Notes under the pieces: generated by a model | Seen by the model: only the letters and a program-made list of their open reading frames with translations | Told to the model about the DNA's origin: nothing | Database searches by the model: none | Translations under genes and position numbers: made by a program | Shown here: piece by piece, positions 1 to 10,767 of the stretch | Numbering within the stretch: position 1 is the first letter of the stretch | Layout: the number at the start of each line of letters is the position of its first letter | Source of the DNA: Pleurodeles waltl | Lineage: Eukaryota; Chordata; Amphibia; Caudata; Salamandridae | Length of the DNA stretch: 64,000 bases | Assembly: GCF_031143425.1 (NCBI RefSeq) | Contig: NC_090440.1 | Span: 1,268,629,123-1,268,693,122 of the forward strand | Direction: 5' to 3'

Positions 1-600
1 GCTTTTGTTGTTTAATTCTCACTCTGTATCACCTGAAGTAGAAAGTTGGTCCAGCCAAAGAAAGATACAGTTATATTAATAATAATATATAAACAAAATA
101 CAAAATAATATGGACTAATTTTAACAAATCCCCTTTCCAATATGGCAACTGCTGGCCTGCGGACATGTCTACAAATTGTTGACACTAAAATAGGATTATC
201 CTTTTGCACCACTACAAAATGGCACCTGAGTAGATCACAGAATACCATCAACATGACAAGGACCTAAGGGGCCAGCACTTGAATAAGTACTGCAGGGATT
301 TATTTTCACCTTTATGGGGCTTAAACTACCGCTGTCAGTAATATTTTCATTCAATGTTTTTATGCACTCACACTTTAAACAAACCCTTGGCATACAAGAA
401 CTTTGCCCACATTACCTGCCATTTTACGATCTTGCACTTTGCTTTCCAAGAAAAGTGTTTACAGGAGCTTAGTGTATAAATCGGTATTGTTGGGGTGACT
501 TAATTCTCCTTTTATTGCTGCCTAATAGTAACAGAGTCGAGTTCGGATAAAAACTAGTGAACATCTGCCCCTTGTTTGAAATTGTAAGTATTAATAGACT
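1..600. other. Anonymous AT-rich sequence
   Basis: No coding frame with a recognisable domain, no terminal repeats and no RNA gene seen. The only long frame (minus strand, 12-254) is low-complexity and hydrophobic and resembles no family I know. Confidence 0.5.
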
Positions 601-796
601 TTAACATTTCCCTTCAATATTACAATTCTTTTATTCTTCTTGGCAGTACAACTTAAGGATTTCTATCAGGAATGTTACCAAGGAACCAGCAAGGATCTTA
701 ACCTTTCCCTTCAGTAATACAGTTATTTTATTCTACTTGGCATTACAACTAAAGGATTTCTGTCAATAATGTTACCAAGGAACCAATAAGGATCTT
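601..796. repeat. 97-bp imperfect tandem duplication
   Basis: Two adjacent copies, about 601-697 and 698-796. Both run from a TTAAC-TTTCCCTTCA start through an ACAATT/ACAGTT-TTTTATTCT block to AATGTTACCAAGGAACCA and end in AAGGATCTTA. The copies differ at scattered positions, so the duplication is not recent. The second copy abuts the MITE that starts at 798. Confidence 0.8.
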
Positions 797-797
797 A

Positions 798-1632
798 GGG
801 CCTGATTACAAGTTTGGCAGGACAACCATTGGCCTGCCAGACCCGTGGAGAGGAGACCAAGACAGAGCTGGCAGTCTTCCCTGGCCCAATTACAATGTTT
901 CCACCAGGCTAATGGGTGGAAACCTCTATATTAGGAGGTTTTTGCCGGTCAGCCCAGTGGTAACAGTGCGGTGGCATTGGCCTTGGCTCTTCAGGGTGCC
1001 AAGGCCAATGCCATCGCACAGTGGGTGCCCCCAGCGCACTTGGAATGTGCATCATCTGTCGTAGCTGGGTGCTGGGCAGGGGGGCCCCTGCACTATCCAC
1101 AACATGGTCGTGAACAGTGCAGGGTCCCCTGCTCTGCCTGCTGGCCCAGCAGGGAACAGCCCACAACATTGACACTGGCTCATTACTGAGACGGCGGCAA
1201 TGTTGTGGTGCATAGGGTGCAACAGCATCCGTTGCGCTTTTCACTGTCTGCAATCCAGACAGTAAAAAGTGTGATGGGGCTGCCCATCGGTGTCCCTGCA
1301 CTGTCCATGCTCATTACATGGGCAGTGCAGGGGCCCACGTGGGGTCCCTGTCTCCGCAAGTGCAACCGCCATGTAAAAGCTGATGGGGGGGTCGTAATCC
1401 CAAGGGCGGTGCTGCATGCAGCGCTGCCCTGGTGGATTAGGACCGCCAGCACCACCAGTCCCTCTAGTGGAGGGAAACTGGTGGTGCTGGCAGTCTGACT
1501 GTGGCCCAACTGCCACAGTCATAATGTGGTGGTCTGACTGCCGCCAAAGCAGTCGGACCATCGCTTTGGCAGAGGTCAGACAGCCACTGTATCCCTCGCG
1601 GTTTGAAGACCACCAGGGTCGCAATTAGGGCC
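798..1632. mobile_element. GC-rich MITE, probably Harbinger-derived
   Basis: The GC-rich block starts GGGCCTGATTACAAG and ends, read on the opposite strand, GGCCCTAATTGCGAC, which gives imperfect terminal inverted repeats. A TTA lies just outside the left end, but I see no matching TTA on the right. The interior is rich in short palindromes, such as a TCACTGTCTG/CAGACAGT hairpin near 1248-1266. The same TCACTGTCTGC block occurs in Harbinger element 1 (near 4039) and in the MITE at 54.4 kb. Several overlapping open frames here are by-products of high GC and contain no known domain. Confidence 0.65.
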
Positions 1633-2180
1633 AATGTCCTCAAAATGTCTGCCAATTTTGCTGGACAAATTCCACCTGTACAAACTATAGAAAGGGTAAG
1701 CAACAGAACAACACAAACAGAAAACAAGACAACCTAGCTTGTTAAACATCTGAAGGAGCAGATATACCTTACTTTCTGTAACAAATAACAGAGAGCAGTT
1801 TTTTATATGATAACAAAAATGATGAAAGAAGAATCATTATTTTTAGTACTGATGCCAAATGCCAAAACCTCACTCAGACACCAATTTGGCTAATTGATTA
1901 ACTTTAAAGTCATGCTTCACTCTCCATCTACAACAATCTTACACACATAATGAATTTATCTTAGCAATTCCACCAAAAAAGAACTACTTCCATATAAAAC
2001 TAATCACAGGCTTAGTTATGAAGACAATAAATAAAACATACCCAAAGACACAGAGCCACGGTCAATAATTCCATTTTAATCAGTTAATTTGGCAGTAAAT
2101 GCAAAAATCAGTGCTAATAGTTTTACCCTTGCCCTTTATTAAAGCTCTCTCTCATCCCTACTCACCATTGTAAATACTGC
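1633..2180. other. Anonymous AT-rich sequence
   Basis: No coding, repeat or RNA feature recognised between the MITE and the LINE remnant. Confidence 0.5.
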
Positions 2181-2189
2181 CCTCATTTA

Positions 2190-2960
2190 AGATATCTTCC
2201 CAAACGCTTTCAAGAAAGACCAGATCCTCCCTCTCATAAAGAAACCTACATTAGGCCCTAACGAGCTTCTTAACTACTGGCTCATCACTCACCAACCCCT
2301 CATTGGAAAAGTCACTGAAAATGTAAAAAGCAGTCTGTGTTCAACTCTAATATCACATCAATGCAATGAATCTCTATCATGGGGCTGCAGCATGGAGACT
2401 GAGATCTTGCACATTACAGACTACTTCCCCTTAATAACTGATGGATATGACCCTTGTCTCTTGAAAAAGCTGGACCTCTCAACTGCCTTAAACATAGTTA
2501 ACCTACCAACTGTGATCCGCACCCAGGAGTTAGGAATGAGATTTGCTGTTAATGTCCTTCTCTCGTTCACATTCTACCTTCTCAATCAACACCGCTTCAT
2601 TCACATGGACACCTCCAGGCTCCAAATGATCCCTATCAGTTGTGAAGGCCCCAAGCGTTCCATGCTGTCTCCTGTTATCCTCACCCTCTGCATGGAATCC
2701 TCAGGAATACACTCAAAGGTAACATCATCAAAATTGGAATGTATATTGACAATACATGGCTCTACCTGACAATATTCTCTGCTGAAGACATCCAATGTCT
2801 CAAACACTGCCTGCACCTCATCCAGAGCTGGATGTCCAGCACATACTTGCAGCTCGACCCCGGCTTGACAGAATTCAAGAAATAGTACAAACCTGGCTCA
2901 ATAACATGGACTTAGTTATTTTCAAACCCCAACTTTCATTTAATTCCATGTAATTTGGAA
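2190..2960 (+). pseudogene. L2/CR1-like LINE reverse transcriptase remnant
   Basis: Conceptual translation in shifting frames gives a recognisable non-LTR reverse transcriptase order. Near 2225-2315 there is an IKKPTLGPNELLNYW block with GKV, like the KKP-LDP-NYRPIS-GKV region of L2/CR1. Near 2470 a KKLDLSTALNIVN block matches the DLSAAFDTVN motif. Near 2630-2680 a PISCEGPKRSMLSP block matches PISCGVPQGSVLSP. After a further frame change near 2735-2850, a DNTWLYL block (the degraded YADDTQLYL catalytic box) is followed by IQSWMSSTYLQLDPG. Catalytic aspartates are mostly lost, and stops and frameshifts are frequent. This is an old 5'-truncated fragment covering only the palm region. Confidence 0.8.
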
Positions 2961-3029
2961 TCATCTTTAGCACCAAAGTCATCCTCAATGAACACATTGT
3001 CAAAAAAAAAGATTGCCCTGTGCATAAAT

Positions 3030-3450
3030 AAAGGGGTGTGTCAAGTTTACTGTTCTAACCACAGTCCAACAAACAACTGTGTGAAGTGTCAACATGGGGA
3101 GGTCGGATTTACTATTTTAACTCCAGTCTAACAAAGTCTGAAAAAACTGCATAAACAGAGTGGTCAGATTTAATTCTCTAAATCCAATCCATGAACTTTG
3201 GGAAAGTGGCATTATTGAGCTGCATCAGATATATTATTCTAACTCTAGTCCGATAAACACTGGGGAAAGTGCTTAAATTGAGATGGTCAGATGGAGGTGT
3301 TTGGTTTACCTTCTTACAGCAGACTAGCATTGGGAAAATGCATAAATGTACATAGATATATTTACTATTCTAACTCTATCCTAAAATATTATGTAAATGA
3401 AGTGCATCAGAGTTCCTATTCTAACTTCAGTCTGACAAACCAGAAATACA
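3030..3450. repeat. Diverged minisatellite, about 60-bp unit, 6-7 copies
   Basis: Consecutive units share the skeleton GGTCAGATTTACTATTCTAA, then CTCCAGTCTAACAAACACTG, then GGGAAAGTGCATAAA. Examples begin near 3033, 3098, 3160 and 3220, with later, more degenerate units to about 3450. Unit length varies from 55 to 66 bp. No reading frame crosses the array. Confidence 0.75.
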
Positions 3451-3819
3451 GAGGGTGAAATTCTCTACATATATATTAATAGAGAGAGAGAGAGACCCCC
3501 AAAGTACATGGATTCAGTATCTGCCAAAAATAAATGGCTTCAAACCAAGAAAAGAAGCATGCCCTAAAAACCATAACCTAGAGCCCCATTATTCACATTT
3601 GAACCCCAAATATAATAGCTATAAACAATGATAATAAAATGGTGCCCACACATTCCTATTACAAACCAAAACACCTGTTGAAAATAAAATGAAATATAGC
3701 AATTAACCCAATATATATATCTGCATATTTAAAACCCTCATGTAGTATTTTATTTTTATTTTTAAAAAACTCGTAAAAAATTTGATACTCAAAAAAATGA
3801 CTTACCATTTAAACACTAT
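3451..3819. other. AT-rich flank of Harbinger element 1
   Basis: Contains a short AG-dinucleotide run at about 3481-3494 and A-rich tracts. No gene is seen. Confidence 0.5.
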
Positions 3820-4078
3820 GGTGGTCATTCCGCCGCCCGCCAGACGGGAACCGCCAATCGGCCGCCATGCGGCCAAAAGACCGCTGCCGGCATTCCAACA
3901 TTCCCGCTGGGCCGATGGGCACTAACCAAGTTAGAGCCCGCCGGCCCAGCGGGAATGAGGCCGCAACACAGAAGCCGGCTCCGAATTGAGCCGGTGGTGT
4001 TGCGGCCGTGCGACGCGTGCAGTTGCACCCGTCGTGCTTTTCACTGTCTGCTAGGCCCAGCCCCCACCTCCTCCCCCA

Positions 4079-5287
4079 GAATTTACAACATGGGAGGAGC
4101 AAGTCTTGAACATCCTGCATCCTGAGGGCCTTGCAGGAGTAGGCGGAGGAATGGACTCTGGTAAGGCAAATCTTAACTACATCTCCCCCCCACCCCACCT
4201 GCATGCCAACTCATACCCCCACCCTCACCACCATCACATCCTACTCCTTGCAACTGTCTCACCATCACAACCCACACATCCCAACACCTAGCCCTGCATG
4301 CGTCCACAAAGCATGGACACCCATCACCTAAGCATGCCCACTGCACATACACATACAAAGCCCCCCACGCCCCAACCACCGTCACAACAGCCCCCACAAA
4401 GGAATGCCAGCACTGGGGTACACGGGCACCCACCCATTGCACGCTATGACACACACAGAAGCAATAACCATGCTTTTATACCCCTGCAGGACCCGAACGC
4501 CACGTCACCGCGCAGGAGGGTCCACAAATGTCCCCTCCACCCCCAGAAGAGGCCCACAGTGAGGACAGCAGCTCTGTCTCCCTGGATCTAGATGACCAGC
4601 CCGGTCCATCGGGGACCTCGGGACAGTCGGTTCCCCTCACACAGCCACAGGCCACAGTAGACCTTCCCCCCTCTGGGAACACCAGCACAGCACCCACCCA
4701 GCGGGCCCATACCTCTGTCCCCAGGACAAGTCAATCAGCGGTGTGTCCACCACTACAGGGAACCCAGGCTAACCCACCACCCCAACAACAACAGGGACCT
4801 GGGGGCAGTGGTAGTGGGCACACGGTCCAGGGGACAGAGGCCTAGGGAAACAGGGGAACTGGGAGGGCTGCTGTGCGACGGGGGGGACAGGCCCAGGGAA
4901 CCCACTCTCCACGAGGCCCTCTCCTCCATCATGGGAGCATACCACTGCTCCCAGGAGACGATGGCGACGGTCCTGGCTAGGTTTCAGGAGATCCAGCTTC
5001 TGCAGGAGGAACAGTATATGGGGTTCAGGGAGGAACTAAGAAACATCAGTTCTGCCATGGGTACCATCGTAGTGGCCCTGAATGAGGTAGTCACGACATT
5101 GCGGAACACTGTGGCACCTCAAAGGGCCCCTGACACTAGCATGCACCAAGAACTGCCTACCACCTCCGCCGGCGCTAGTGGACAGGAGGCCCCGACACAA
5201 GACCAACAGGCCACCAGAACCCCACCCCCTGCAGAAGAAGAACCACCCCGCAAGCGGGCCCTGAGATCCATGAAGAAGACAGAGTAA
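4079..5287 (+). pseudogene. Harbinger-1 coiled-coil accessory protein, two exons, frameshifted
   Basis: A short 5' exon ends at 4160 with donor GTAAGG. The next exon begins at 4490 after a pyrimidine-rich CCCCTGCAG acceptor, and the join keeps one frame through Met-Asp-Ser-Gly-Pro. The 3' exon encodes a Ser/Pro/Gln/Thr-rich acidic linker (to about 4800) with a DDQPGPSGTSGQS block. A change of frame at about 4808-4845 leads into a heptad-like helical region (about 4880-5110; it includes QEIQLLQEEQYMGFREEL) and a basic C-terminus, RKRALRSMKK, that looks like a nuclear-localisation signal. The stop is at 5285-5287. Splicing is predicted from sequence only and the true first exon may start further upstream. 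The role is unknown. By context it could multimerise with, or import, the transposase/Myb pair. Confidence 0.6.
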
Positions 5288-5796
5288 GATGTCAAGACCC
5301 CCGCCAGCAAAGGATACCGCCCTGATTGTCTACCCAATGTCCAACATTGTCACCCTGTCCAACCTTAAACTGCCCCTGCTCCACTTCCCACAGGCATTTG
5401 AACAATGCACCTGTGAAACTGATAGTCTGGACTCTGCCATGGACAATCCTCCACCATCACCCCTCACCGATTTGCAACCACCCATCCAATTTAGAGCACT
5501 TGAATAAAAACACTTATTGCACAAAACAATCTGGAGTCTGGCTGTGATTTAGAACAAATGTATTAGACATGACCGTGCCAAAATGTTCATTCACATTGTG
5601 ATGGTAACAAACCGCTGTCACACAGCTGTAGTCCATGAGGAAACAAAGCAGATGTCACGCAGTGGGGCCCACAGCTCTGAAAACGGAAGGGAAAGTCACA
5701 ACACAGTTACCATACAATGGGGGAAAAAGTCAGACAGTAGAGAGGTAGGAGTCATTAAGTAAATGTAATATGCCGGTGTCTACTCTTACCTGTGTG
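5288..5796. other. Intergenic region between convergent Harbinger-1 genes
   Basis: Separates the accessory gene (+) from the transposase (-). AATAAAAACAC near 5505 is a plausible polyadenylation signal for the plus-strand gene. No coding domain found. Confidence 0.5.
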
Positions 5797-6758
5797 TCAC
5801 TGAAAATACTGCTGTATTACTGTGTTCCTGTTCTCTATGTCGTCCTCTTCGGCTTCCTCCTCTTCACTCTCCACAGGCTCCACAGCTGCTACAACACCAC
5901 CATCTGGACCATCCTCCTGCAGAAAAGGCACCTGGTGGCGCAAAGCCAGGTTGTGAAGCATACAGCAGGCCACGATGATCTGGCACACCTTCTTTGGTGA
6001 GTACATTAGGGATCCACCTGTCATATGGAGGCACCTGAACCTGGCCTTCAGGAGGCCAAAGGTTCGCTCGATCACCCTCCTAGTCCGCCCATGGGCCTCA
6101 TTGTAGCGTTCCTCTGCCCTTGTCCTGGGATTCCTCACTGGGGTCAGTAGCCAGGACAGGTTGGGGTAACCAGAGTCCCCTAATAGCCACACCCGGTGCC
6201 TCTGGAGTTGATCCATCACATACGGGATGCTGCTATTCCGCAGGATGTAGGCGTCATGCACTGACCCAGGGAACTTGGCATTAACATGGGAGATGTACTG
6301 GTCAGCCAAACACACCATCTGTACATTCATCGAATGATAACTCTTCCGGTTCCTGTACACCTGTTCACTCCTGCTGGGGAGGACCAAAGCAACATGTGTC
6401 CCATCAATGGCACCTATGATGTTGGGGATATGTCCAAGGGCATAGAAATCACCTTCACTGTAGGCAAATCCCCCACCTCAGGGAAAACGATGTAGCTCCG
6501 CATGTGTTTCAGCAGGGCAGACAACACTCTGGACAACACCTTGGAAAACATAGGCTGGGACATTCCTGATGCTATGGCCACTGTTTTTTTAAATGACCCA
6601 CTTGCTAAGAAATGGAGTACTGACAGCACCTGCACTAGAGGGGGGATCTCTGTGGGTTGGCGGATGGGTGACATCAGGTCTGGCTCCAGCTGGACACACA
6701 GTTCCTGTATAGTGGCTCGGTCAAGCCTGTATGTCAGTATGACATGTCGTTCCTCCAT
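5797..6758 (-). pseudogene. Harbinger-1 DDE transposase (HARBI1-like), one frameshift
   Basis: Read right to left. A proximal ATG at 6758 opens a helix-turn-helix-like N-terminal half with the family hallmark LASGSFKKTVAIASGMSQP. Then come GAIDGTH (first catalytic Asp, about 6400-6420), a LYRNRK-like VYRNRKSYHSMNVQ block, LLGDSGYPNLSWLLTP (second Asp, about 6165-6210), and ERTFGLLKARFRCL (catalytic Glu, about 6030-6075). An acidic Glu/Asp-rich tail reaches the stop at 5797. All three catalytic residues are present. The frame is broken once, near 6452, where one base appears missing just before the GDFYAL-like stretch. An in-frame extension continues upstream of 6758, so the true start could lie further right. 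The enzyme would cut and paste elements with matching ends. One break in about 320 codons suggests fairly recent inactivation. Confidence 0.88.
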
Positions 6759-7280
6759 AGTCGACAGGTCCACCAGCGGTCTGTACACGGGAAGATTCCT
6801 CCATCTCCTCGCATGTCCCAGCGGACGGTGCCTATGAAGGACAACAGCGAGCACAGAATCAAGCAACCCACAGGTACGTAACCACAGCTTGCACATAGCA
6901 CGATTCCCAATGCATTGAATGGCTTGTATGAGTGTTGGTGCATGGCCTAGGTATGTGTGACGCAGTTGGTAATTAGGCCATGTGGGCCCTTGAAATGGCG
7001 GCTGCCTGACCTGTGAAGTGCGACAGTGGGATGTGAGGTCAATGCGCTGGCATGGCACACCGCGGCGGTAGGCGGTCGAAGACCGCAGCGCTAAGCCGCA
7101 TTGGTTAACACAGAACCCTATAGATTTCAGGAGCCAATGACGATGTGCCCCGGCGGTCGCGGTACGCACCGCCGCGGGCGTGACCACCATTTTCTATCTG
7201 CTTAATCGCTCGATACCTGATCTTCGACAGGAGAGGACCTACACTGCAAGTGCTGCTGTGACCTCGGTCTGGAAGAGACA

Positions 7281-7874
7281 ATGGCTCATGCGACTGGGGA
7301 AAGGGCCCCTGCCTTCACTGCGGAGGAGTTGGAGAAACTTGTGGATGGAGTCCTCCCCCAGTATGCGCTACTCTACGGTCCTCCAGACCAACAGGTAACT
7401 ACACTGGGACCATGCTTAGTGGGTAATGCCTGGGTTGAGTCGGGTGGATGAAAGATGGTGGGGAGGGGAGCGATTGAGGCATGCATCAAACGACAGATGA
7501 GAGCATGTGCCACGTGGCAAGGGTGGGGATGGGGGGCCACTCACATCGAGCATGCAGAAGGTGATGACAATTTTTCTCTCCCTGTACATGTCACATAGGT
7601 CAGCGCCCACCAGAAAGTCGCGATTTGGCATGCCATCGCCAAGGACGTCCGGACCCTGGGCCCTTCATCTCAAGCACCGCGGAACTGGGCCCTTCATCTC
7701 AAGCACCGCTGGCCCATTGGCGGAAGGGGCAGGCCCGCATCTGTGTCGGGCAGGGCTGCACGAAGCACTCTGGGCACTAGTCCCCCTCCAGTACCAGTGG
7801 AGACTGTTATGCACTTGAGAGACTGTGGCTTTGCACTCCCCAGGATGGCACAGTGGGCCACCCACCCACTGTAG
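7281..7874 (+). CDS. Harbinger-1 Myb/SANT-like DNA-binding protein, two exons
   Basis: Exon 1 is 7281-7394 (38 codons from ATG) and contains AFTAEELEKLVDGVLPQY, the first helix of the Myb-like domain typical of Harbinger partner proteins. The donor GTAACT follows at 7395. The acceptor TCACATAG ends at 7598 and exon 2 starts at 7599 with VSAHQKVAIWHAIAKDVRTLG, the second helix with its conserved Trp. The splice preserves the frame, which stays open to a TAG at 7872-7874. Downstream of the core a 29-bp tandem duplication (CTGGGCCCTTCATCTCAAGC at 7656 and 7685) changes the frame, so the last 70 or so residues run into a minisatellite and are probably not native. Known partners of this type bind element ends and carry the transposase into the nucleus. 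Confidence 0.65.
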
Positions 7875-8050
7875 AGACTTGAGAGACTGTGGCTTTGCAC
7901 TCCCCAGGATATGGCAGTGGGCAAGCCACCCACTGTAGAGACTTGAAGGCTGTGGCTTTGCACTCCCCAGGATGGCACATTGGGCAACCCACCCACTGTA
8001 GAGACTTGAGAGACTGTGGCTTTGCACTCCCCAGGATGGCACAGTGGCCA
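7814..8050. repeat. 64-bp minisatellite, 3.7 copies, inside Harbinger element 1
   Basis: Units start at 7814, 7878, 7942 and 8005 (64, 64, 63 bp and a partial). Each begins CTTGAGAGACTGTGGCTTTG (third unit CTTGAAGG), continues CACTCCCCAGGAT, and ends CACCCACTGTAGAGA. Differences between units are few, so the array is young. It provides the premature stop of the Myb-like gene. Confidence 0.9.
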
Positions 8051-8599
8051 TGGAGGCCCCTCGTGGATCTGGCGTCGTGGACTCATCTGGCTGAGGTGCC
8101 CCCCCTTCCCTTCCCCCTGAGGTGCCTGTAGTTTTCCTATCTGATGCCCCTGCAGTGTTCTCTCCGTTGGAGGCAGGTATCCTGTGTGGGCTTTGCCCAT
8201 GTGTTTTGGCCCAGTGGCCCACGAACAATGGCTGATGGACATATCGGACTGGACAGTTTATGTATATAAAGTTATAGATGTGTGATATATTTTATACTCA
8301 GTCTTACAATATAATTCTATATTTATAATCATTTCCTTTTGCCTTTGCATTCTTCCGGGGGGTTTAGGGGTGTAACTGTGATGTGTTGCTATGCATTGAT
8401 GTGTGTGTTGTAGTGGTTTAGGGTGAGGGTGGGTGTGTCGCATATGTGTGTCCACGTAATTTTTTGCCTCCCCCTCCCCTGTGTCGTAGGTGCAGTACTC
8501 ACCGTTGTCTTCTGCGCCGGCGTTCGTGCTCCTGGTAGAGGAGCAGGAAGACAATGGCTGGTAGGATGTGTAGTTCGGGTTCCATGCTGTCCAGATTCC

Positions 8600-8914
8600 T
8601 CGTGGGGTGTATGGAGGTGAGCGTTTTCCGTTTGAAATGTCTGTTTCTGCCGTGTTTTTATCGGCGGGGCTACTGCCCCAGAAAAGGTGGCAGATTGGTG
8701 GGTTGTGATAGGGTGGGCGGTACATTGTCTCCCGCCTGTCTGTTGGCGGTGACCACCGCGCTGTTTGTTTGTCCCGCCGTGGCGGGCGGTGTGTTAAAGT
8801 GGCGGTCTCTGTTGGCGGTTTCCGCCAGGGTCGGAATTGCATTTTTTTTACCGCCAGCCTGTTGGCGGTTTGACCGCCGCTTTAACACAGACTGCCAGGG
8901 TTGGAATGACCCCC
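8600..8914. repeat. Right subterminal block of Harbinger element 1
   Basis: GC-rich region with repeated GGCGGT and TGTTGGCGG words on both strands, ending in the terminal inverted repeat. The block GCCAGCCTGTTGGCGGT recurs near the right ends of the MITEs at 22.7 and 54.4 kb. Such repeated subterminal words are candidate binding sites for the Myb-like protein or transposase (inference). Confidence 0.6.
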
Positions 8915-10451
8915 ATAGTTTTTTGAGATTCGACTAAAACTGATACTTTTTTCTTCTGACCAAACTTTGAGCACAAAGGGCTATATCAAACGAAAAGAGC
9001 AATCAAGATTTTTCATTCAGTAGTACAGTTATGTGTTTTAACTTCTGTGAATATTGATGTTGAATCTTTTATCATTAGACAGACTAATTGTCTCAAAATT
9101 GAAATCTAGGATGTAAAGCGTGCAATTTTAATTGGTTCCGCTGAGAGATATTAGTATTAGTTTTTGATGTGACAAGTATTGAACCCTTCAGATTCTTACC
9201 TCTATCACTATTGAATACTTAAAATTAAATACCTTTTTTAAAGGAAAGCAGTAAAATCCAGATGATTTTACAATTTCCATTCTGTCCCATTTCTTTTAAA
9301 TTCATGAACTTCAATCTTATGGATATTGACGAAATTATGGCAAAATTATAATTTGCAAGAGTATTTTCAATTATAGTTGGCAGTTAATAAACAGTTGTTT
9401 TCATATCTGCAAACCCAAGTGACAAGAGCTACCTGAGCAATAAACATGCCATTTAGATGGCTGGGAATATTGCTGCCCTCGAAAGACATCTCAGTTTACT
9501 TTTTTTGCTTAAAGATTTCCTATCATAATTTTTTACAAGAAACCAGACTATTCAATAGATTTACTCTACAGTGATATTTATTTAACATATCCTGGCATCA
9601 CAAAGTGATCAAGACCACTCTGACGTCCACCTGTTCAGATACATTTGAAATATCCCCCAAACATGCAGCAGACACTATTTTTAGTTTCAGCTCTATATGA
9701 GGGCTGAGGTTTGAACTGTTTTGTTGCTTTAGCAATATTATGTGGCCAATGTACAAACTCTGTTTCTCATTAAGTCCTATTTTTCTTAAAACCGTTAATG
9801 CAATGATGAACAAAGAGCTTTCTTTAATTAAATCGTAGATATCCCATTGAACTGATACTGTGATCAGGTGACTTCAATGCAATGACGTTTCAAGGATGGT
9901 AGATGAAGAATGGTGCACTAATGAAGTGACCATTTGTTTTGATGCCATTAATTCTAAAGGAGGGCTACAGGCTACATTCTTATTTCAGTGATGATTATAA
10001 ATCATGACATCTAAATAATTATTTTAAGTGTGACGCTTATTTCGGCTACGCCGGCTCACTTTACGGTACTTCTTTTGAAAGAATCATTTCACAATGAATA
10101 ATTAAAAGTGCACAATGTTACAAGCTGTAGAAACTGGATGGCAAAGCATTTATTTAAATTATCTTTCAGTATATTTTAGATGTATATTTTTGCAGTTTTA
10201 ACGTTTTTAATTATAAAACTCACTAACATATACATTACAAGCAAATGATTGTATGTATTTAACTGAATGCAATTGTATGCAATTGGGTGGACAAAGGATG
10301 TCTATTGGAAGTAATTCCTAAACGGCGAGGAGTGCTACGTAACAACAGTTATTTACAGTGCTACGAAATTACAACAATTACAGTAGCTAGTACTATATTA
10401 AATATAAGAACTCTACTGCTACCTACTGAACCTCAAAATGCTATGTAAGCA
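8915..10451. other. AT-rich sequence without recognised features
   Basis: Low GC, many in-frame stops on all strands, no terminal repeats or RNA gene seen. Confidence 0.5.
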
Positions 10452-10468
10452 CTGACGTTTTCTACATC
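10452..10468. repeat. LINE target-site duplication, 3' side
   Basis: CTGACGTTTTCTACATC is identical to 16467-16483. The two copies bracket the LINE exactly, as expected for target-primed reverse transcription. Confidence 0.9.
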
Positions 10469-10767
10469 AAGTTTAATTTTATTGACGCGGTTAATTAAAA
10501 CCATCGCAATTCCAAAATGCATAATAATATAAAAACTTTGCCTACTCATTATGTTAATAGAGACCCATAATAAAATCATAAAAGCTTATTTGAAACTAAA
10601 ACATATCATGGTAAAGAGTTGTGCATAGCTAAAACGTTCTCCACTAATTCCAACCTTGGGCTTGGACTTAACTTTAGGACTTTCTTGCTCCCTTACGAAC
10701 ACTGAGTGAGAATCCTAAGTAGTACCTAGGGCTGTTTCCTGGCTGGAACTAAACTTTCGGAGCTTTA

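Larger units (their letters stand above)
3820..8914. mobile_element. Harbinger element 1 (potentially autonomous, about 5.1 kb)
   Basis: The ends are inverted: GGTGGTCATTCC at 3820 and GGAATGACCCCC ending at 8914. The next five bases are also symmetric (ACTAT left, ATAGT right), so the exact boundary cannot be fixed and no clean 3-bp target duplication is visible. Inside are three genes: a coiled-coil accessory gene (+), a HARBI1-type DDE transposase (-) and a Myb-like DNA-binding gene (+). A transposase plus a Myb-like partner is the known PIF/Harbinger organisation. GC-rich subterminal blocks with repeated GGCGGT and TGTTGGCGG motifs lie at both ends. The same end and subterminal blocks recur in the MITEs at 22716-23153 and 54375-55003. 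Confidence 0.85.

Noticed and set aside
909..1727. Overlapping frames of 70-130 codons on both strands
   Set aside because: They lie in a GC-rich palindromic MITE, have no domain and overlap each other on opposite strands.
3815..8919. ACTAT/ATAGT as a target duplication of Harbinger element 1
   Set aside because: The two sides are reverse complements, not direct repeats, so they extend the inverted repeat rather than mark a duplication.
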